A stretch of 64,000 nt of DNA from Streblospio benedicti (taxonomy: Eukaryota > Annelida > Polychaeta > Spionida > Spionidae): positions 736,884 through 800,883 of the forward strand of contig CM032666.1 in the NCBI GenBank assembly GCA_019095985.1, read 5' to 3'. Positions 1 through 11,600 of this stretch are shown piece by piece (positions within the stretch are counted from its first letter, which is position 1; every line of letters starts with the position of its first letter). Made by a program: the position numbers and the translations under genes. The notes under the pieces are model-generated. The model saw only the letters and a list, made by a program, of their open reading frames with translations, searched no databases and was not told the DNA's origin.

Positions 1-480
1 AACAAGCTAGATATTTTATTTTGTTATTGGTGATCTGAATTTCGGCTTTTTAGTATTCGGTATTGATAAGATAAATGTGTGAATAAAATAGATTGTAAAA
101 AAATATCAGGGGATCATTCATAACACCAGATATGGAACCCAATTGCGATGGAAGGAAAGAATCGAATGGCGTCTGTTGTCAACACGTTGCAATCACAGCA
201 CTTTTAAAAAATGAAACCCCCGATAAATCCCCAGAGTCGGGTTTGATCGAGACTTACAAGGGGAAGTCCGTGGCCACATTTTTTATAGTTACTTTGGTGG
301 GGGGGCGGGGCATCATGAAAAAAAACGCTTTTTTTTCTGAAAATTTTTCCCGGATTTTTGGAGGAACTTAATATAAAGGCCGGCCGCGGCCCGATAATAC
401 AAGTTAAATGTCAATGGGGTCAAATATTTGTAGTGATACCTTGAAAGGACCAAAAAATTTTTTATGAATCGAGAACTCCT
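1..480. other. no gene recognised
   Basis: AT-rich DNA with short G and T runs. A 79-codon open frame at 132-371 matches no family I know and has no splice or domain support. I see nothing functional here. Confidence 0.5.
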
Positions 481-483
481 GTA

Positions 484-1070
484 AATCAAAGGGAAACTAA
501 ATATTGCCTATCTTGTAAAAAATGTGGAGACTTATATGTAGGTGAAACCGGTGGGAAGCTCTCTGTGATAGATTTAGGGAACATAGACGAAATATCATAA
601 ATAAAAATGAAAACAATGAAATACAGCTTTACACTTCAACTCTAATGGACATAGTTTAGAAGATATTCAAATTCAAGGTTTAAAATATTTGTAGTTCAAC
701 AATTCAAAAGAAAGAATAGAAGGGCTAAAAATTATGGGTAAAAACTAGGCTTGTGTGTACTAGGTAAGGGAATGAATACAGACTTTAACTTTGTTAATCT
801 TGTTGATTTTGAGTAAAATAATAATGGTATTATTTTACTTAATGATTTATTAAACAGGTTTTTATGAAATATATTCTATAGAGTTATATGATAGTGGTGT
901 GTGATAGTTACAGCTTATTTGACCCATTGTTGTTATATAGTAGTTATATGATAGTGGTGTGTGATATTTATACCCACTTGTTACATTGTTGTTTCATAGT
1001 TTTATTCATATACTGATGACCTCAATTTTTATATGTTAAACATATTCCAAACTCAAGTCAATAAAGCCAA
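484..1070 (+). mobile_element. Penelope-like retroelement remnant (GIY-YIG end)
   Basis: The sequence around 503-600 reads as the start of a Penelope-type GIY-YIG endonuclease: a Cys-x-x-Cys-x-x-Cys knuckle, then LYVGETGGKL and an RFREHRRNI-like helix. Further on it matches the usual LHFNSNGHSLEDIQI stretch (about 630-690) and a KERIEGL segment. Penelope-like elements carry a reverse transcriptase followed by this endonuclease. Only the 3' end is left and it does not stay in one frame, so it is dead. The following AT-rich tail contains a 60-bp tandem repeat and probably belongs to the element. Confidence 0.75.
882..1001 (+). repeat. 60-bp tandem repeat, two copies
   Basis: Two adjacent 60-bp units each begin with GTTATATGATAGTGGTGTG and diverge slightly towards their ends. 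They lie in the 3' tail of the Penelope-like remnant. Confidence 0.8.
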
Positions 1071-2025
1071 TCAAATTTATTCCATCAATGCGAATAACAT
1101 TTTTGCATCTAGACAATGAAAATTTTCCTTGCATGATAAGCATTAGTTACAAACATTTTATTAATATGCCAGTGGATATATAACCTTGGTGAAAGATATT
1201 GAAACAATTGAAAATACAAAGACATACAAGGATGTTACCCCAAATGGTGGTCTGTTGTGAAGAACGTCTTATGGGACAGTCAACATTTTTACGAGAATGA
1301 GGAGACACATGAAAGAACATTTAAAATAATATCTGGCATATACCATGAAAGTAACTTCCGTTATTTCAATTAAAACACTTTAATGTTACACCAGTTTTAA
1401 AAGTTATTAAAAATAAGAAGTAGAAAAGATTGAAAATACGGCACAGTTGATTATAGGGAATAATGCTGATCAGTTGTAATAAGGTACACCAGTTTCATGA
1501 TATTCTCAAACAAAGGTACGTGTATTTCGAAATCCTGTCAGTAGGCGTATTACCATCACAACACGCTGATGCAGCATTGTTCTTTATAGTCGGATTTTTA
1601 GAGCAAAGACTGAAACTCTTTTAACTAGATATAATATTAGTGTTTACTTAAAAGAAAATCCGGTACAAACTGTACCATCATTGTTGCTGGCATCTTAAAT
1701 ATAGATCACACGGCTTTATGTTCTGTCATAATATTACGCCTATACACCTGTATAGTTATTCAAACTATTACATGACACAATACGATTTTAACCCGTACGT
1801 TTGGATTGTTTAGAGATATTTCAAATCTATATTGAAATACCTTTAACAACTACAATATATTTAGAAACATATATTAATTCTAAATATATTGTAGCAGGTA
1901 CAATGAATTTGATATAGTCTCATATGTTATACCATAGTTACGATGCGCGTACGAACGTACTATTATGTGGCACAGTGGTGTGATTAAGACAGAAACACAT
2001 CTGATTTATAACTCTTTATTTAACA
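1005..2025. other. no gene recognised
   Basis: AT-rich sequence with many stops in all frames. I see no domain, RNA gene or clear repeat structure apart from short A/T palindromes near 1845-1895. Confidence 0.5.
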
Positions 2026-2026
2026 G

Positions 2027-2027
<1 letters not shown>

Positions 2028-2062
<35 letters not shown>
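2028..2062. repeat. (TC)n microsatellite
   Basis: About 17 uninterrupted TC units. Confidence 0.95.
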
Positions 2063-2065
<3 letters not shown>

Positions 2066-2214
2066 AAATGCTCCATGTCTACCGAGTTATTGGTAAATCC
2101 GCACTGTCTTCGATCCCCCGCTACAAATAAAAACAGAAAAAACTGCAAATGCGCGCAAATTGTGAATTTGGCTTTGAAACGTGTATTTTGAAAACCCGCA
2201 TATATAACACTTAC

Positions 2215-2394
2215 GGGTCGACCACTTCTCCTACGTCTGCTGAGGTGTTGAACCCATTTAAAACAAAGTAGTAGGAAGATCAGGATTGATGCTGCAACCG
2301 TCTCATAGCTAGTTCTATACCCATCAAATCTACTCAAAGTTAGCTCCGCTGTAGAGATCGTATAATTCTCGGAAGTCATATCTCGAAGATGCAT
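2215..2394 (-). CDS. possible first coding exon, membrane-anchored protein
   Basis: On the minus strand an ATG at 2394 opens 60 codons that end exactly at a strong donor (CCC|GTAAGT, 2214-2209) in phase 0. The peptide has an N-glycosylation sequon (Asn-Tyr-Thr, residues 10-12), a hydrophobic stretch at about residues 34-46 (ASILIFLLLCF) and then a basic run RRRRSGRP. This is the pattern of a signal anchor or single membrane segment with a positive flank. I do not recognise a family. Any downstream exons would lie below 2200 or outside the window, and I could not find one. It may be a chance open frame: the frame also runs on past the donor into the TC repeat. Confidence 0.3.
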
Positions 2395-2461
2395 GGTTAA
2401 ATGCCGATGTTTAAACGTTTTATCGCATCCCGTCTTTTATGAACTATGTTCTCCATTGTAG

Positions 2462-2803
2462 GAAAGCAGCACCACAACCACGACATCCACCTCGACAACG
2501 GAGGTTACGTGGCCTACCACACCCGTATCACGTCGTGCGCCCGTCGCTGGCGGGACCACAGAAAGGACGACAACTACAAATGGCAGAACCACCATCACAG
2601 CCACCATTAAGACCAATAGCACTGTGTCAACATCAACGAAAATTAAGTCGACCAATAAAGACACAACCACCATCACAACAACCCAATCCAGCGTTAGCAG
2701 CTCAACAGACAAACCAACTACCACGGACTCAATGTTGCTGAGTTTAATTGTTGTGGCGGCCACTGGGAATTATACCCGGGAAGCCTCATCAGAAAATCTA
2801 TCG
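2462..2803 (+). CDS. Thr/Ser-rich mucin-like stalk exon
   Basis: The exon is bounded by an acceptor (CCATTGTAG, ending 2461) and a donor (TCG|GTAAGA). It is exactly 114 codons, phase 0 at both ends. The peptide is very rich in Thr and Ser, with runs such as STTTTTSTSTTE, and matches an extracellular O-glycosylated stalk. It also has sequons (for example NYT near its end). It joins in frame to the next exon, which carries a membrane segment, so together they form the C-terminal part of a type I membrane protein. I could not find the globular N-terminal exons upstream. Confidence 0.6.
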
Positions 2804-2942
2804 GTAAGAATGTTGGGTACTTTAAGAACTGATTAAACCCTGTATTTCGTAGACCAATGATTTATTGACATAGAAAAAAAAACAGACAACAGCTCTATAT
2901 TTATACGACTATTATAATTTTCTTTTCTTTCTCAATTTGTAG

Positions 2943-3224
2943 GATAGCAGTATTGAGATTTGGAAGGGACTGACCATCGCTTTAAGTATTCTGGCAGCGA
3001 TCGCGAGTGCGGGAGGTTGCGTTAAAATATGCTGCTGTGGCGCTTGTCATAAGGGTGGTTGTCCGACGACGGCTACGCATCAGCGGGCCTGGTCGCGTGG
3101 GCAAAATGGTCGGCTCGATAGGGTACCATCCAATGGAAGCGAGCGTATTGAATTTGACATTAGAGAACACGGCTCACGTGGCGGCTCGCCTGCTCGAAGA
3201 CGCTGCGAGTCAAAAGACCTTTAG
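2943..3224 (+). CDS. transmembrane segment and cytoplasmic tail, last exon
   Basis: The acceptor TCAATTTGTAG ends at 2942. The exon opens in phase 0, matching the donor at 2803, and reads 93 codons to a TAG stop. Residues 9-27 (LTIALSILAAIASAGG) are a hydrophobic membrane helix. It is followed by a Cys cluster (KICCCGACH), a likely palmitoylation zone, and then a basic, Gly/Arg/Ser-rich tail of about 60 residues. This is the usual end of a mucin- or adhesion-type surface protein. No clear AATAAA was found downstream. The tail matches nothing I can name, so the family stays open. Confidence 0.6.
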   Translation, partial: DSSIEIWKGLTIALSILAAIASAGGCVKICCCGACHKGGCPTTATHQRAWSRGQNGRLDRVPSNGSERIEFDIREHGSRGGSPARRRCESKDL

Positions 3225-4160
3225 ATTTGTTTTTCTGTCCTATAGTGGCTTTCCATAGTATAGGAGTAGTGTATGGAATATCCAAGATTTTCGTGCGTAT
3301 TGGACACTTTATTATCACCGTTACTTGTTTGCATTGTTTTATTGTTTTAGTCTTTATTTTATGGCATTTAACATAAGAGTATTAGAGAGTTTGTTTTTTT
3401 AATATTTGGTGCTACCATGAGTAGTCATACGAGGTGCTTCAACAGTATTTTATTGTTAGATTATGGTATACAATAGTATTTCGATATTTGTAGCTATATC
3501 GAAAAAATTTCTATAGATTACAGTTGGTTGTTTCAGCCGGTGATGTTGTTAAACCGTTTTTATTTTCTATATTCGTAGGTTTTGTTTTTAGATACAGTAG
3601 ATATATATCATTTTTAGACGTTATTTCTTTAGCACATAAATTATATTTCAGATGATATGATATTTGTATATCCAATGTTGTAAACTTTGTCAACCAATTT
3701 TTTCAAACGTTGATTTATAATGTAGATTTATTTCTTTGACAATTTACCTAGTGGAGTGATCTTCTTCATTAAACTTTCAAATAGTTTGCTTTGAAAATTG
3801 TGTGTGCGATAATATAATTCAAACATTTTAAGTTGTCCCATAATTGATAAAACCTCATATACTCTGTTTCATAATCACATTTTACCAAACGACTAGCAAC
3901 AGTACACACATATCATTGCAATGAGATCACAATCATTTATGTCGTGGCATGATACACTTAGGCTATTTAAATTATTATAAGCCTGGGAAATTTTGATAGG
4001 AAGGTGTGAACATTGCGTTTTCAAACAATATTAGTTTAAATCTATGTCATACTGGTTTTAGCGGAGACAATTGACCAATCGTGCATGGTCCTACCAGTGC
4101 CTGTCATTACGAGTGAAAACAGCCAATTGGTGATTGACAGGCGTCACGCGTCATTGCATC
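3225..4160. other. 3' flank, AT-rich, no gene recognised
   Basis: Probably 3' UTR and intergenic DNA of the stalk/transmembrane gene. A 60-codon minus-strand frame at 3511-3693 is AT-biased noise. Confidence 0.5.
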
Positions 4161-4164
4161 GGGC

Positions 4165-4335
4165 TGTCAACTAATCCTTTAATCCTCTAAGATTTTTTTA
4201 ATCCGATAATCCCGTAATCCGCTCAAAATTAATCCTCCTTGGAGATAAATTAATCCTTTAAATTAAAACGCTTAGAGATAATCCCTTAATCCTCTTAAAG
4301 CAAACCAATTTTTTTGAGATAATCCCTTAATCTCA
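4165..4335. repeat. degenerate TAATCC-rich tandem tract
   Basis: Variants of AATCCTTTAATCC, AATCCCTTAATCC and similar words recur about ten times, mixed with A/T runs. It directly abuts the first copy of the 640-bp repeat. Confidence 0.65.
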
Positions 4336-4978
4336 GAGCCTTGGTTTACATCAGGAGCATGTTCAAGTAAAATTGATATTACTTCCAGAAAGTGACATTA
4401 CTTGAGCTTAATATCTCTCTCATATCAAACTATCATAATGTAACCTAATTTTACCCATTGTCATCATAGAAAATAGTCGTAATAAAATGTGTGTGTAATG
4501 ATATCCACTAACATAACCAATTGAGACATCATGTAGCTTCCCATATTCATCATAAAGGTTTTTCCCATTGTGACCATTTTAACTCTCACTTTGATAGGAT
4601 TATAATTCAGCATAAGTATCAAAATGACACATTTGAATATAATTTTCATCAATGGTTACCAACTGGATGTTAAGGGTTATGTTAATCAAACACACATTAC
4701 TAAATGCTTACTTCAAATCGAAATATCATTGTAACGAATATAAAGGAAACCACCCACCGTATTTGGTTAATACGTTTTTCAAAAGCTATTTGTGTATGAG
4801 TGCTGGGCAAAATAGCCATGTAATTTTATGAAGTTTTTAGTGATTTGAAAAAGTTGATTTTGTTCATTTATCCGTGCTCAGCTTGGCTCAATGTCATAAA
4901 AGTTGGACCTTAAACTAGCTTTATTTTACGTCTGATCAAGGTGTGTGATAGGTTGGTGGGCTCACCGAACAAAAATGT
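4334..4978. repeat. 640-bp interspersed repeat, copy 1
   Basis: This copy shares about 640 bp with 7323-7964 in the same orientation. Both begin CAGAGCC-TGGTTTACATC and end ACCGAACAAAAATGT. They differ by scattered substitutions and small indels. No coding capacity is seen. On the minus strand the right end contains GGTGAG(T/C)ACC, which resembles a splice donor. The nature of the repeat is unknown. Confidence 0.85.
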
Positions 4979-5300
4979 TATTGGTTATTTTCCAAAGTTT
5001 AGTAATTTTTGGGCTTGCTAGGAATGGCCCCCCGATGATAAATGAATGATTCAGTTCTTTGAACACGTAAACTTGTGTTGAAAACATTTCTTTACCAATG
5101 AGGAATGAGATATTGAGTGATCCTAACGGGTGTACCGTTTTGTTATTAGCCACATTGAATGACTTTGTAGTTGGGACTAGTGCGAGTTTATATGTGGGTA
5201 CCAACTGAGCCATTATTGACTATGAGCAAGCTGGTGTTAACCAGTGTCGCACAATGCTTTTATGTGATAATTAACCCCTGGGAAAAACAGGGTGAGGGTA
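4962..5300 (-). pseudogene. retropepsin-like fossil
   Basis: The frame carries a Cys-Asp-Thr-Gly active-site-like motif near 5240. Further on are the NISFLIGKEMF and HSFIIGGPFLAS segments that match the flap and second-loop region of gypsy aspartic proteases. It lies downstream of gag on the same strand, in the usual element order. Broken. Confidence 0.65.
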
Positions 5301-5459
5301 GAATTGCTATAAAATTCGACGTCTAGACTATTGTTTTTGTTAATTTCTTGAAAGGAGTTAAGGGCATTGTTCAGTGGTACCGTATTTAGTTTAAATGCTG
5401 TTCTTGCTCATCCACTGCATTGACCGATTGATTCCTATTTTTATAATACTTTTGTTTTC

Positions 5460-6302
5460 CTATTGGCGTATTGTTGTGAAACCCACCTCTAGATCCTTTA
5501 CCCACTTCTCGTAGGAAGGGTTCAGGGCCCCACTGAATTTTGGTAATGTTATCTGTGGGCCTCTTTGGGATTGCATCCCTGCGGGAGATTTGCTGGCTAT
5601 TGTATCGACTAGTTGGTTAATGTTACGACACAACTCTGCCATGTCTCTATCAGGGTGTGGTTGAGGCTTAGGCATATTTAGTATCGTATGCTGTAAGTCT
5701 CTAATTGTTTGTTTCATGTCATTGATCTCGCTTTCGTGTGGGGTTTGGTTGTAAAAGTCATGTTTTGGCATGTCATAAGGATGTCGATGTGTTGCCCCGG
5801 AGGGTGGGCTTTCGGGACTAGGGTTTTTTGCCCTTTGTTGTTTGTAGACATCAAGTTCTTGCCACATTGACTTATTGTCATCTGTCAGAACATCAATTTT
5901 TTGTCTAAAATGGGCGATTGTGTCGTTTAGTTTAGATTGATAAAGATCCTCTAACGCTTTCAGGCGCGTAGTTAATGCGTCCGCTAATGCTGTCTCTAAC
6001 TGCACGCCCGTGGCTATGTCGGATTTCATATTTTTGTCTGAGGGAGGAATTTTGTCTTGTTCTGATTCCTCGGTACTGGTCTCGGGATGTTTCAGTGTGG
6101 GTTGGTCTATGTTCGACAGCACGAATCTCAATTCTGAATCTTTCAATGTCCTGAAAAGGACTGTATTGTCACCCGGTACGAATGTTTTGTTAACAGTTAC
6201 GTCCGCGTTAATAGAGTGTTCCGACGAGATCGATTCGGTATCTGAATCATTCAGTTTAAACAAAGGTGGCTTACCGATCAGTGTGGATGTTTTATCCGAC
6301 AT
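5460..6302 (-). pseudogene. gag-like fossil frame
   Basis: An open stretch of 280 codons with an acidic Ser/Thr-rich N-terminal part, a predicted coiled-coil middle (about residues 105-155), a Pro-rich linker and a C-terminal ITLPKFSGALNPSYEKW segment. That last segment is typical of the start of retrotransposon gag (retrotrans_gag type) regions. It is a fossil part of the LTR element and no zinc knuckle is visible. Confidence 0.65.
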
Positions 6303-6520
6303 TTATGATAATTTATCCGTCATTTCCACCACTGTGATGATTCATGAACACATACTACACTATTACTATTACTATTTATTATACTACGACCAACCAACTA
6401 CGTCCCCTCACTCTTGCTTATATATAGGGGCGGCCGTGCTCCTCACAGCCTATGAGTAGACTGAGTCTGCTCAGTCTATCAGTCATCTAAATCCTAGTAT
6501 TACTATATGACACCTGGAGA

Positions 6521-7322
6521 CCCCAAAAATAAATTAATCAATGACAAAGTGATAAAAATCAAATGTTTGGCAGAAAAAAGATGGCAGCGGAAAATCGTCA
6601 AGTCCCCTAATAAGGAACTGACTCTGGCAGGCTCTGCCGTGCCTGTATTATAGCTGCCTAGCTTCTGACAATAACACAGAGAAAAACCTTTTAATATTAA
6701 GTGACATTTAATGTGAAAACTTTATAATAACTGAATGAGTTACAATTCTTGCAAATTGTCGGCAGATGGATGTCCTTTTCTACCTGTGCCTGTAATGTAG
6801 ACTTTTATATAAGATTTACCATGAAATAGTTGTTCCCTGTGTGGTGAGGAAATATTTTCAAATAAAAGCGTTATTTAAGAATTTTAACATCTAGAATTAA
6901 TAAACAAAAACGCATTTACGTTTTGTAACATTGCAATGTTTTGCTTGTTTTTTGTCTAATTCACATTTTTACTGTTTTCCATTCAGTACTGTGAGAAATG
7001 TGTTACACTGTTATACATCATTCTGACCTTGGTTAGATGCACTAGTGCATATGTGAATGGTTATATTATTCCTATAATGTTACATGTCCCCAAGAATCAT
7101 TCTGTTCATCTTGGCTCATTGTATATAGAATAAACAAGAGCCACACCTCAAAAATTGCTAGTGAGGTCTAACAGCCATGCTGCATTCCGAAAGGAGGTTT
7201 TAACTAAATTTTGTGTTACTTGGCTATAATATATGGGGCACAGTGTTTGGGTGTCTCATCTGCATGTTCAAATGCCCAATCCATAACACACGTGATATTA
7301 CAGATGTTATTCAACATTCAGA
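6521..7322. other. no gene recognised
   Basis: AT-rich spacer between the fossil element and copy 2 of the 640-bp repeat. Nothing supported. Confidence 0.5.
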
Positions 7323-7964
7323 CCCAGAGCCGTGGTTTACATCAGGAGCCTGTTCAAGTAAAACTGATATTACTTCCAGAATGTGCCATTACTTGAGCTT
7401 AATAATGTATCTCTCTCATATCAAACTATCATGTGTAACCTAATTTTACACATAGTCATCATAGAAATAGTCTTAATAAAATGTGTGTGTAATGATATCC
7501 CAGTAATGTCACCAATTGAGACATCATGTAGCTTCCCATATTCATCATAAAGGTTTTCCCACATTGTGACCATTTCAGCTCTCACTTGACAGGATTATAA
7601 TTCAGCATAAGTATCAAAATGGCACATTTGAATATAATTTTCATCCAATGGTAACCAACCGGATGTTAAGGGTTATGTTAATCAAACACATGACTAAATG
7701 CTTACTTCAAATCGAAATATCGTTGTGACGAATATAAACCACCCACCGTATTTGGTTAATACGTATTTTAAAACTGTTGTGTATGAGTGGGCAAATAGCC
7801 ATGTAATTTTATGAAGTTTTGAAAGTGATTTGAAAAAGTGGATTTTTGTTCATTTATAATGGCTCAACTTGGCTCAATGTATTGCAAAGGTGGACCGGTA
7901 AACTAGCTTTATTTTACGTCTGATCAGTTGTGTGATAGGTTGGTGGTACTCACCGAACAAAAAT
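7323..7964. repeat. 640-bp interspersed repeat, copy 2
   Basis: Direct copy of 4334-4978 (see that entry). The shared block ends at the same words on both sides. Confidence 0.85.
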
Positions 7965-9504
7965 GTCGGTAATTTGTGTTTATGTATATCTTTATTCACA
8001 AATGTATGCACACTATCACATGGTGCAATACATGTGACCATGCCTGTACTTGGGGTAACGTTGTATACACAACGAGGAGCTAGCTCTAGAGCCATGGACC
8101 GCCCATGTAGCTCTTGTAAGGTGGCACGTCACGTAGAATCAGGTGTACGCCTGTGCATCTGGTTTGTTTACAATAAGGCTAATATTAACTAGATGGGATG
8201 GATCAAAAACATCGTATTAGCCTGTCAATGAAAAATATTATCAGCCGATATGTTTCAACATTTCAGGTTGTACGGACGTTGAAAAAAAAAAATTGCCTTG
8301 ATATGCTGGGGAATTCTCCAGGATCATACTTTTCACCCACAAGGGATACAAAAACATGTCGGCAAAAGAAATGTAAAGCGACTGTCAAGAAATATGGCAT
8401 GTATTGGGCTGCATGGACGAGTGACCCATGTCCTTCAAGTGTCATGTCATGTCATTGTTCCAACAAGTGTCATGTCCTTCATTACTTTATGATATCTTTT
8501 GTAATTAGCGGTATCTCAACATTGCTTAATCATGACATTTTACTATTGCAGGTGGATCTTCATCAGGTAAGATTTGGAATTCTTTGATGGATTAGCAGTG
8601 AAGCGATTATTAGAGAGGATTACCATCAAGTCTGTGACTATGAATAGAACATATTAACCCCATAACTAGGGCTATTCCATATGTCAACATTGACATTTGC
8701 ACTTATAACTCACTTTTACCAAAGTAAGTGCACCTTTGGAAACGATATTGTGCTACTTTGAAACAATGGTGTGCAGTTCTACATGGATCAAGAATGGCAA
8801 AAATTTACATCGTTTTCTACCTATGCCAGAGATCATGGACGTATATCATACTTCATTTACCCCATGTTAGACAAATCCCTACTTTCAGGTGGCTGCAAAC
8901 ATCTTTGTCTAATTTTTATTTTTCTCAGCAAAACTCCCATCATTGGTTCCAACTTATGCAAGAGAGATGATTTGGCCACTTCTTCCTGGTTCATGTCCTC
9001 CGTATTTGGAAATGTCCATATTTCAATAGATTCGATAGTGTGTCTAATTGTGTAGCACATACACATTTGGAAAAAATATAGAATGTTCATAAATGAATAT
9101 ACACTGCTGTTAAGCAGGTCGCTTCCTTTTCAAAAAATGAATGTGCTACACTGCTGGACATAAGTTTTGACCCATAAAGGCCAATGTCCAATGTCTTTTG
9201 ACCATAATGTCTCTTGATTGTACAGTTTGGTCACCATCACCAGTAAGCTGACTAAATCGCTGTTAATTAGTTATTTCATTTCTTTAAATATAAATATATG
9301 TATCTAGATGAAATGTTATTAAAATTGTCACTATTGGTAGCATGTAGTTATTTTTCATAAAAAAGAAAAAAGTCAAAATATTGCTATCAATATTCATGCT
9401 TTAATAGTGTTTGCATAGCTAACGTGATAATTAGATTATGGTGCACGGTTGATGACGTGATTGTTTTTATGACAAATAATGGCAAATTCAAAATCTTCTG
9501 AAAT
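7965..9504. other. no gene recognised
   Basis: Open frames here (for example 129 codons at 8198) lack domains. A 15-nt stretch at 8552-8566 is flanked by perfect-looking splice signals but is too short to support. Confidence 0.45.
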
Positions 9505-10440
9505 ACATCTATGAGAGTCGTCACTTCATTGTTCCCACTTTTCTCCAAAATGTCAATTTTTCTATTTTAGTTTGCAGCTTTATAAATTTCTAGCGGGGGC
9601 TAAACAACTGCTATATAACTTCAAACATCCTAAATCCAACCTCGAAAGGATAACTTCTGTTCGTATAAATTGTGGTTGTAATGGGATATGGTTGGAGTTA
9701 ACCAAACATTTGAAATATTTATGCTCTTCTCAATGTCAGGCTTTAAACATGAACTTAGGAATACATTTCTTATTCCAGGTTAGATACTTTTCAAAACAAC
9801 GTAAGTGTTGAAAAGATATTAGTATTTCAAAATGTGTAGACGTGGGGGTCACCAAATGTCCAGTTGGTGGGAGTAACACAACATCTGGTGGGGGTAACTG
9901 GACATTGTATGTTTTTGTTAAATTGGTCGTATGATTTCCATGAAAAATATAGGAGGATTGAATTAGTAGTATTTGTTGCAGTGGCACTGCTATACAACGT
10001 ACACCTCAAACCCTCCCTCAAAAGCATAACTTCTGTTTGTATAAATTGTGGTGGTAACTGGACACGGTTGGGGTTAAGTGAATGTTACACCCACAGATAT
10101 TATACAGGTGAACCCATGCAATAATTATAAGAGGAAAATATTATTAAAATTAGGTCATCACTCAGAATATGTCATGACTTATTATAACAAATATGAAATT
10201 CTTTCACTATTTTTTAATATAGTATCAAATGTGTGAGCAATGTAACGCCTAAATGTCCCCAAAATACACAAATTAAATGTTTGACAAAGGTGTCAAGTTC
10301 CTCTGAGCATGTTGGGGTAACATTTGAATCTAAGACACGTTGGGTTTAAAGTTATGATACAATATGTAGTAGTAACAACTTTTAAGGACAATGTGGAACA
10401 ACACGATTCTCCTATATCAATTCATAATTTGAAGTTTCTA
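9505..10440 (+). repeat. dispersed repeat X, copy 1
   Basis: About 930 bp match 19772-20765 in the same orientation. The family is marked by repeated words such as GTCCAGTTGGTGGGAGTAAC, GGTGGTAATGGGACATGG and CAACA-CG-GATTCTC near its 3' end. Further pieces lie at 12095-12240 (inverted) and 57950-58110. No protein is evident. It is presumably a non-autonomous mobile element of unknown class. Confidence 0.75.
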
Positions 10441-10797
10441 GATCGGTAAGTAAATACCCTTACAAAAGAACATGTATTTTAAAAATTTCTTAGTATAAGT
10501 TCCGCTACCCCCCACGGCAAGTGAACAGACTGAAGTACTATACGGTCCTTTAGTAAGTTTGTTTACAAACCAAACCCTGTATGACTGCTCTTATTTTTAG
10601 GAGTAGGCCATCAGGCACATTAATCTATGTACACATTGGTGCTGTTTGAGCCCTTGTGTGCCGGTGAGCACACAACACTACTTGTTAAGAAATTATTCTA
10701 TGTCTACTGTAGAATGGTAAGCCATGGAGTGTGTATCCTCCATTTTGTTTACATATTTTGATAATTGACGTGTCAAGTGTGTGATCTTTGCCCTTAG

Positions 10798-10911
10798 ACC
10801 CCTGCTCGCCATCCCCCTGCCAGCACGGTGGATCGTGTATGAGCACCGACCATTCCACATACAGCTGTGCGTGTGCACCCGGATACACCGGCGTCAACTG
10901 TGAGACCGATG
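10798..10911 (+). CDS. EGF-like domain exon
   Basis: The exon is a complete EGF module. The acceptor (TTTGCCCTTAG) and donor (GATG|GTCAGT) give a 114-nt exon, phase 1 at both ends, the classic shuffled-module phase. It has six cysteines in EGF order, opening DPCSPSPCQHGGSC and closing CACAPGYTGVNC. The composition is GC-rich compared with the flanks. It should splice to the WSC exon at 11464, which starts in phase 1. The exons upstream of it were not found. Confidence 0.85.
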
Positions 10912-11029
10912 GTCAGTACACACCGAGTATTGTACAAGGGCAAGTGTTCAGCAATGAAACTGTTACACAAATGCAGCTAAAGATTTGTTCTGTGATAACG
11001 TGATTTAGGTGTTTCTGCTTTGTATGTAC

Positions 11030-11600
11030 TTAAAATCTTTCGGAGTTTTTTTTTTCCATTGGATGGACTTAGGTTTGTCTCCATGTATTCTTTGATTCGA
11101 TGTCTCTTTAAGTAGCTTGGTAGTAATCTTGGCCCAACAGCAAGTTTTGACTCTGATCATTGGTACGTTACTACAAATGTATCCATTATACACGCACATA
11201 ATGTACAGAGTAATTGTGAGATAAATATAGTGAGTAAACTTACTACATGTATATCGAAATTGTTGTCCTTGACACCTGAAGACGGCTCTCAAGAATAACG
11301 GTATATGAAAGCGCCCTGGGGTTGTAGGATCTTCACGGGACGTCACGAGTATGGTCTTCAGGTCTCAAGACCAAAAATTTTGACGTAGTAAATTGAAACA
11401 CTGGATTTATCTTAAAATCACTCTGCACACAAAAGCTTGTAAACTGTCTGATTTTGCCTTCAGAGTTCGTGAGCGTGTATCTTGGCTGTTACAAGGACGC
11501 TTCAGAGCGAGATCTGCCACATGAGATTATCAAGGATGAGCCCAGCACATGGATCATGACATATGCATCACACACTGCACCACCAGGTATGTACCATCTT
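11030..11600 (+). repeat. inverted duplication, plus-strand arm
   Basis: The second half of the intron, the WSC exon and the donor are nearly identical to the reverse complement of 20975-21540. There are only a handful of differences in the intron. Similarity falls off sharply just past the donor. Confidence 0.85.
11464..11586 (+). CDS. WSC domain first-half exon, frame-disrupted copy
   Basis: WSC is a Cys-rich carbohydrate-binding module of surface proteins. The acceptor GCCTTCAG and donor CCAG|GTATGT frame an exon that opens (E)FVSVYLGCYKDASERD, the usual WSC start. Compared with the inverted copy at 20989-21110 it has net +1 nt: two extra bases near 11530-11548 and one lost before the donor. 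It therefore loses the CITHC cysteines and joins the next exon out of frame. It is either a decayed exon or a sequence error. The next exon (12686) expects phase 0, which only the other copy provides. Confidence 0.7.

Larger units (their letters stand above)
4962..6520 (-). mobile_element. fossil LTR retrotransposon, Ty3/gypsy-like (gag, protease)
   Basis: Minus-strand order is putative LTR/leader (about 6512-6330, with TATATATA near 6420), gag-like frame (6302-5460), then a retropepsin-like region (about 5300-4962). No reverse transcriptase, RNase H or integrase is visible. The left side stops where copy 1 of the 640-bp repeat begins. The element is clearly broken, with at least a few breaks plus loss of pol, so it is an old remnant. 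Family assignment rests on the gag ending in LPKFSG and the protease motif. A BEL-like origin is less likely. Confidence 0.7.

Noticed and set aside
132-371. 79-codon frame near the left edge
   Set aside because: No domain, no splice support, low-complexity tail.
882-1001. CRISPR-like direct repeats
   Set aside because: Two adjacent units without spacers, in a eukaryotic context.
8552-8566. 15-nt putative microexon between TATTGCAG and GTAAGA
   Set aside because: Splice signals look good, but nothing connects to it in phase.
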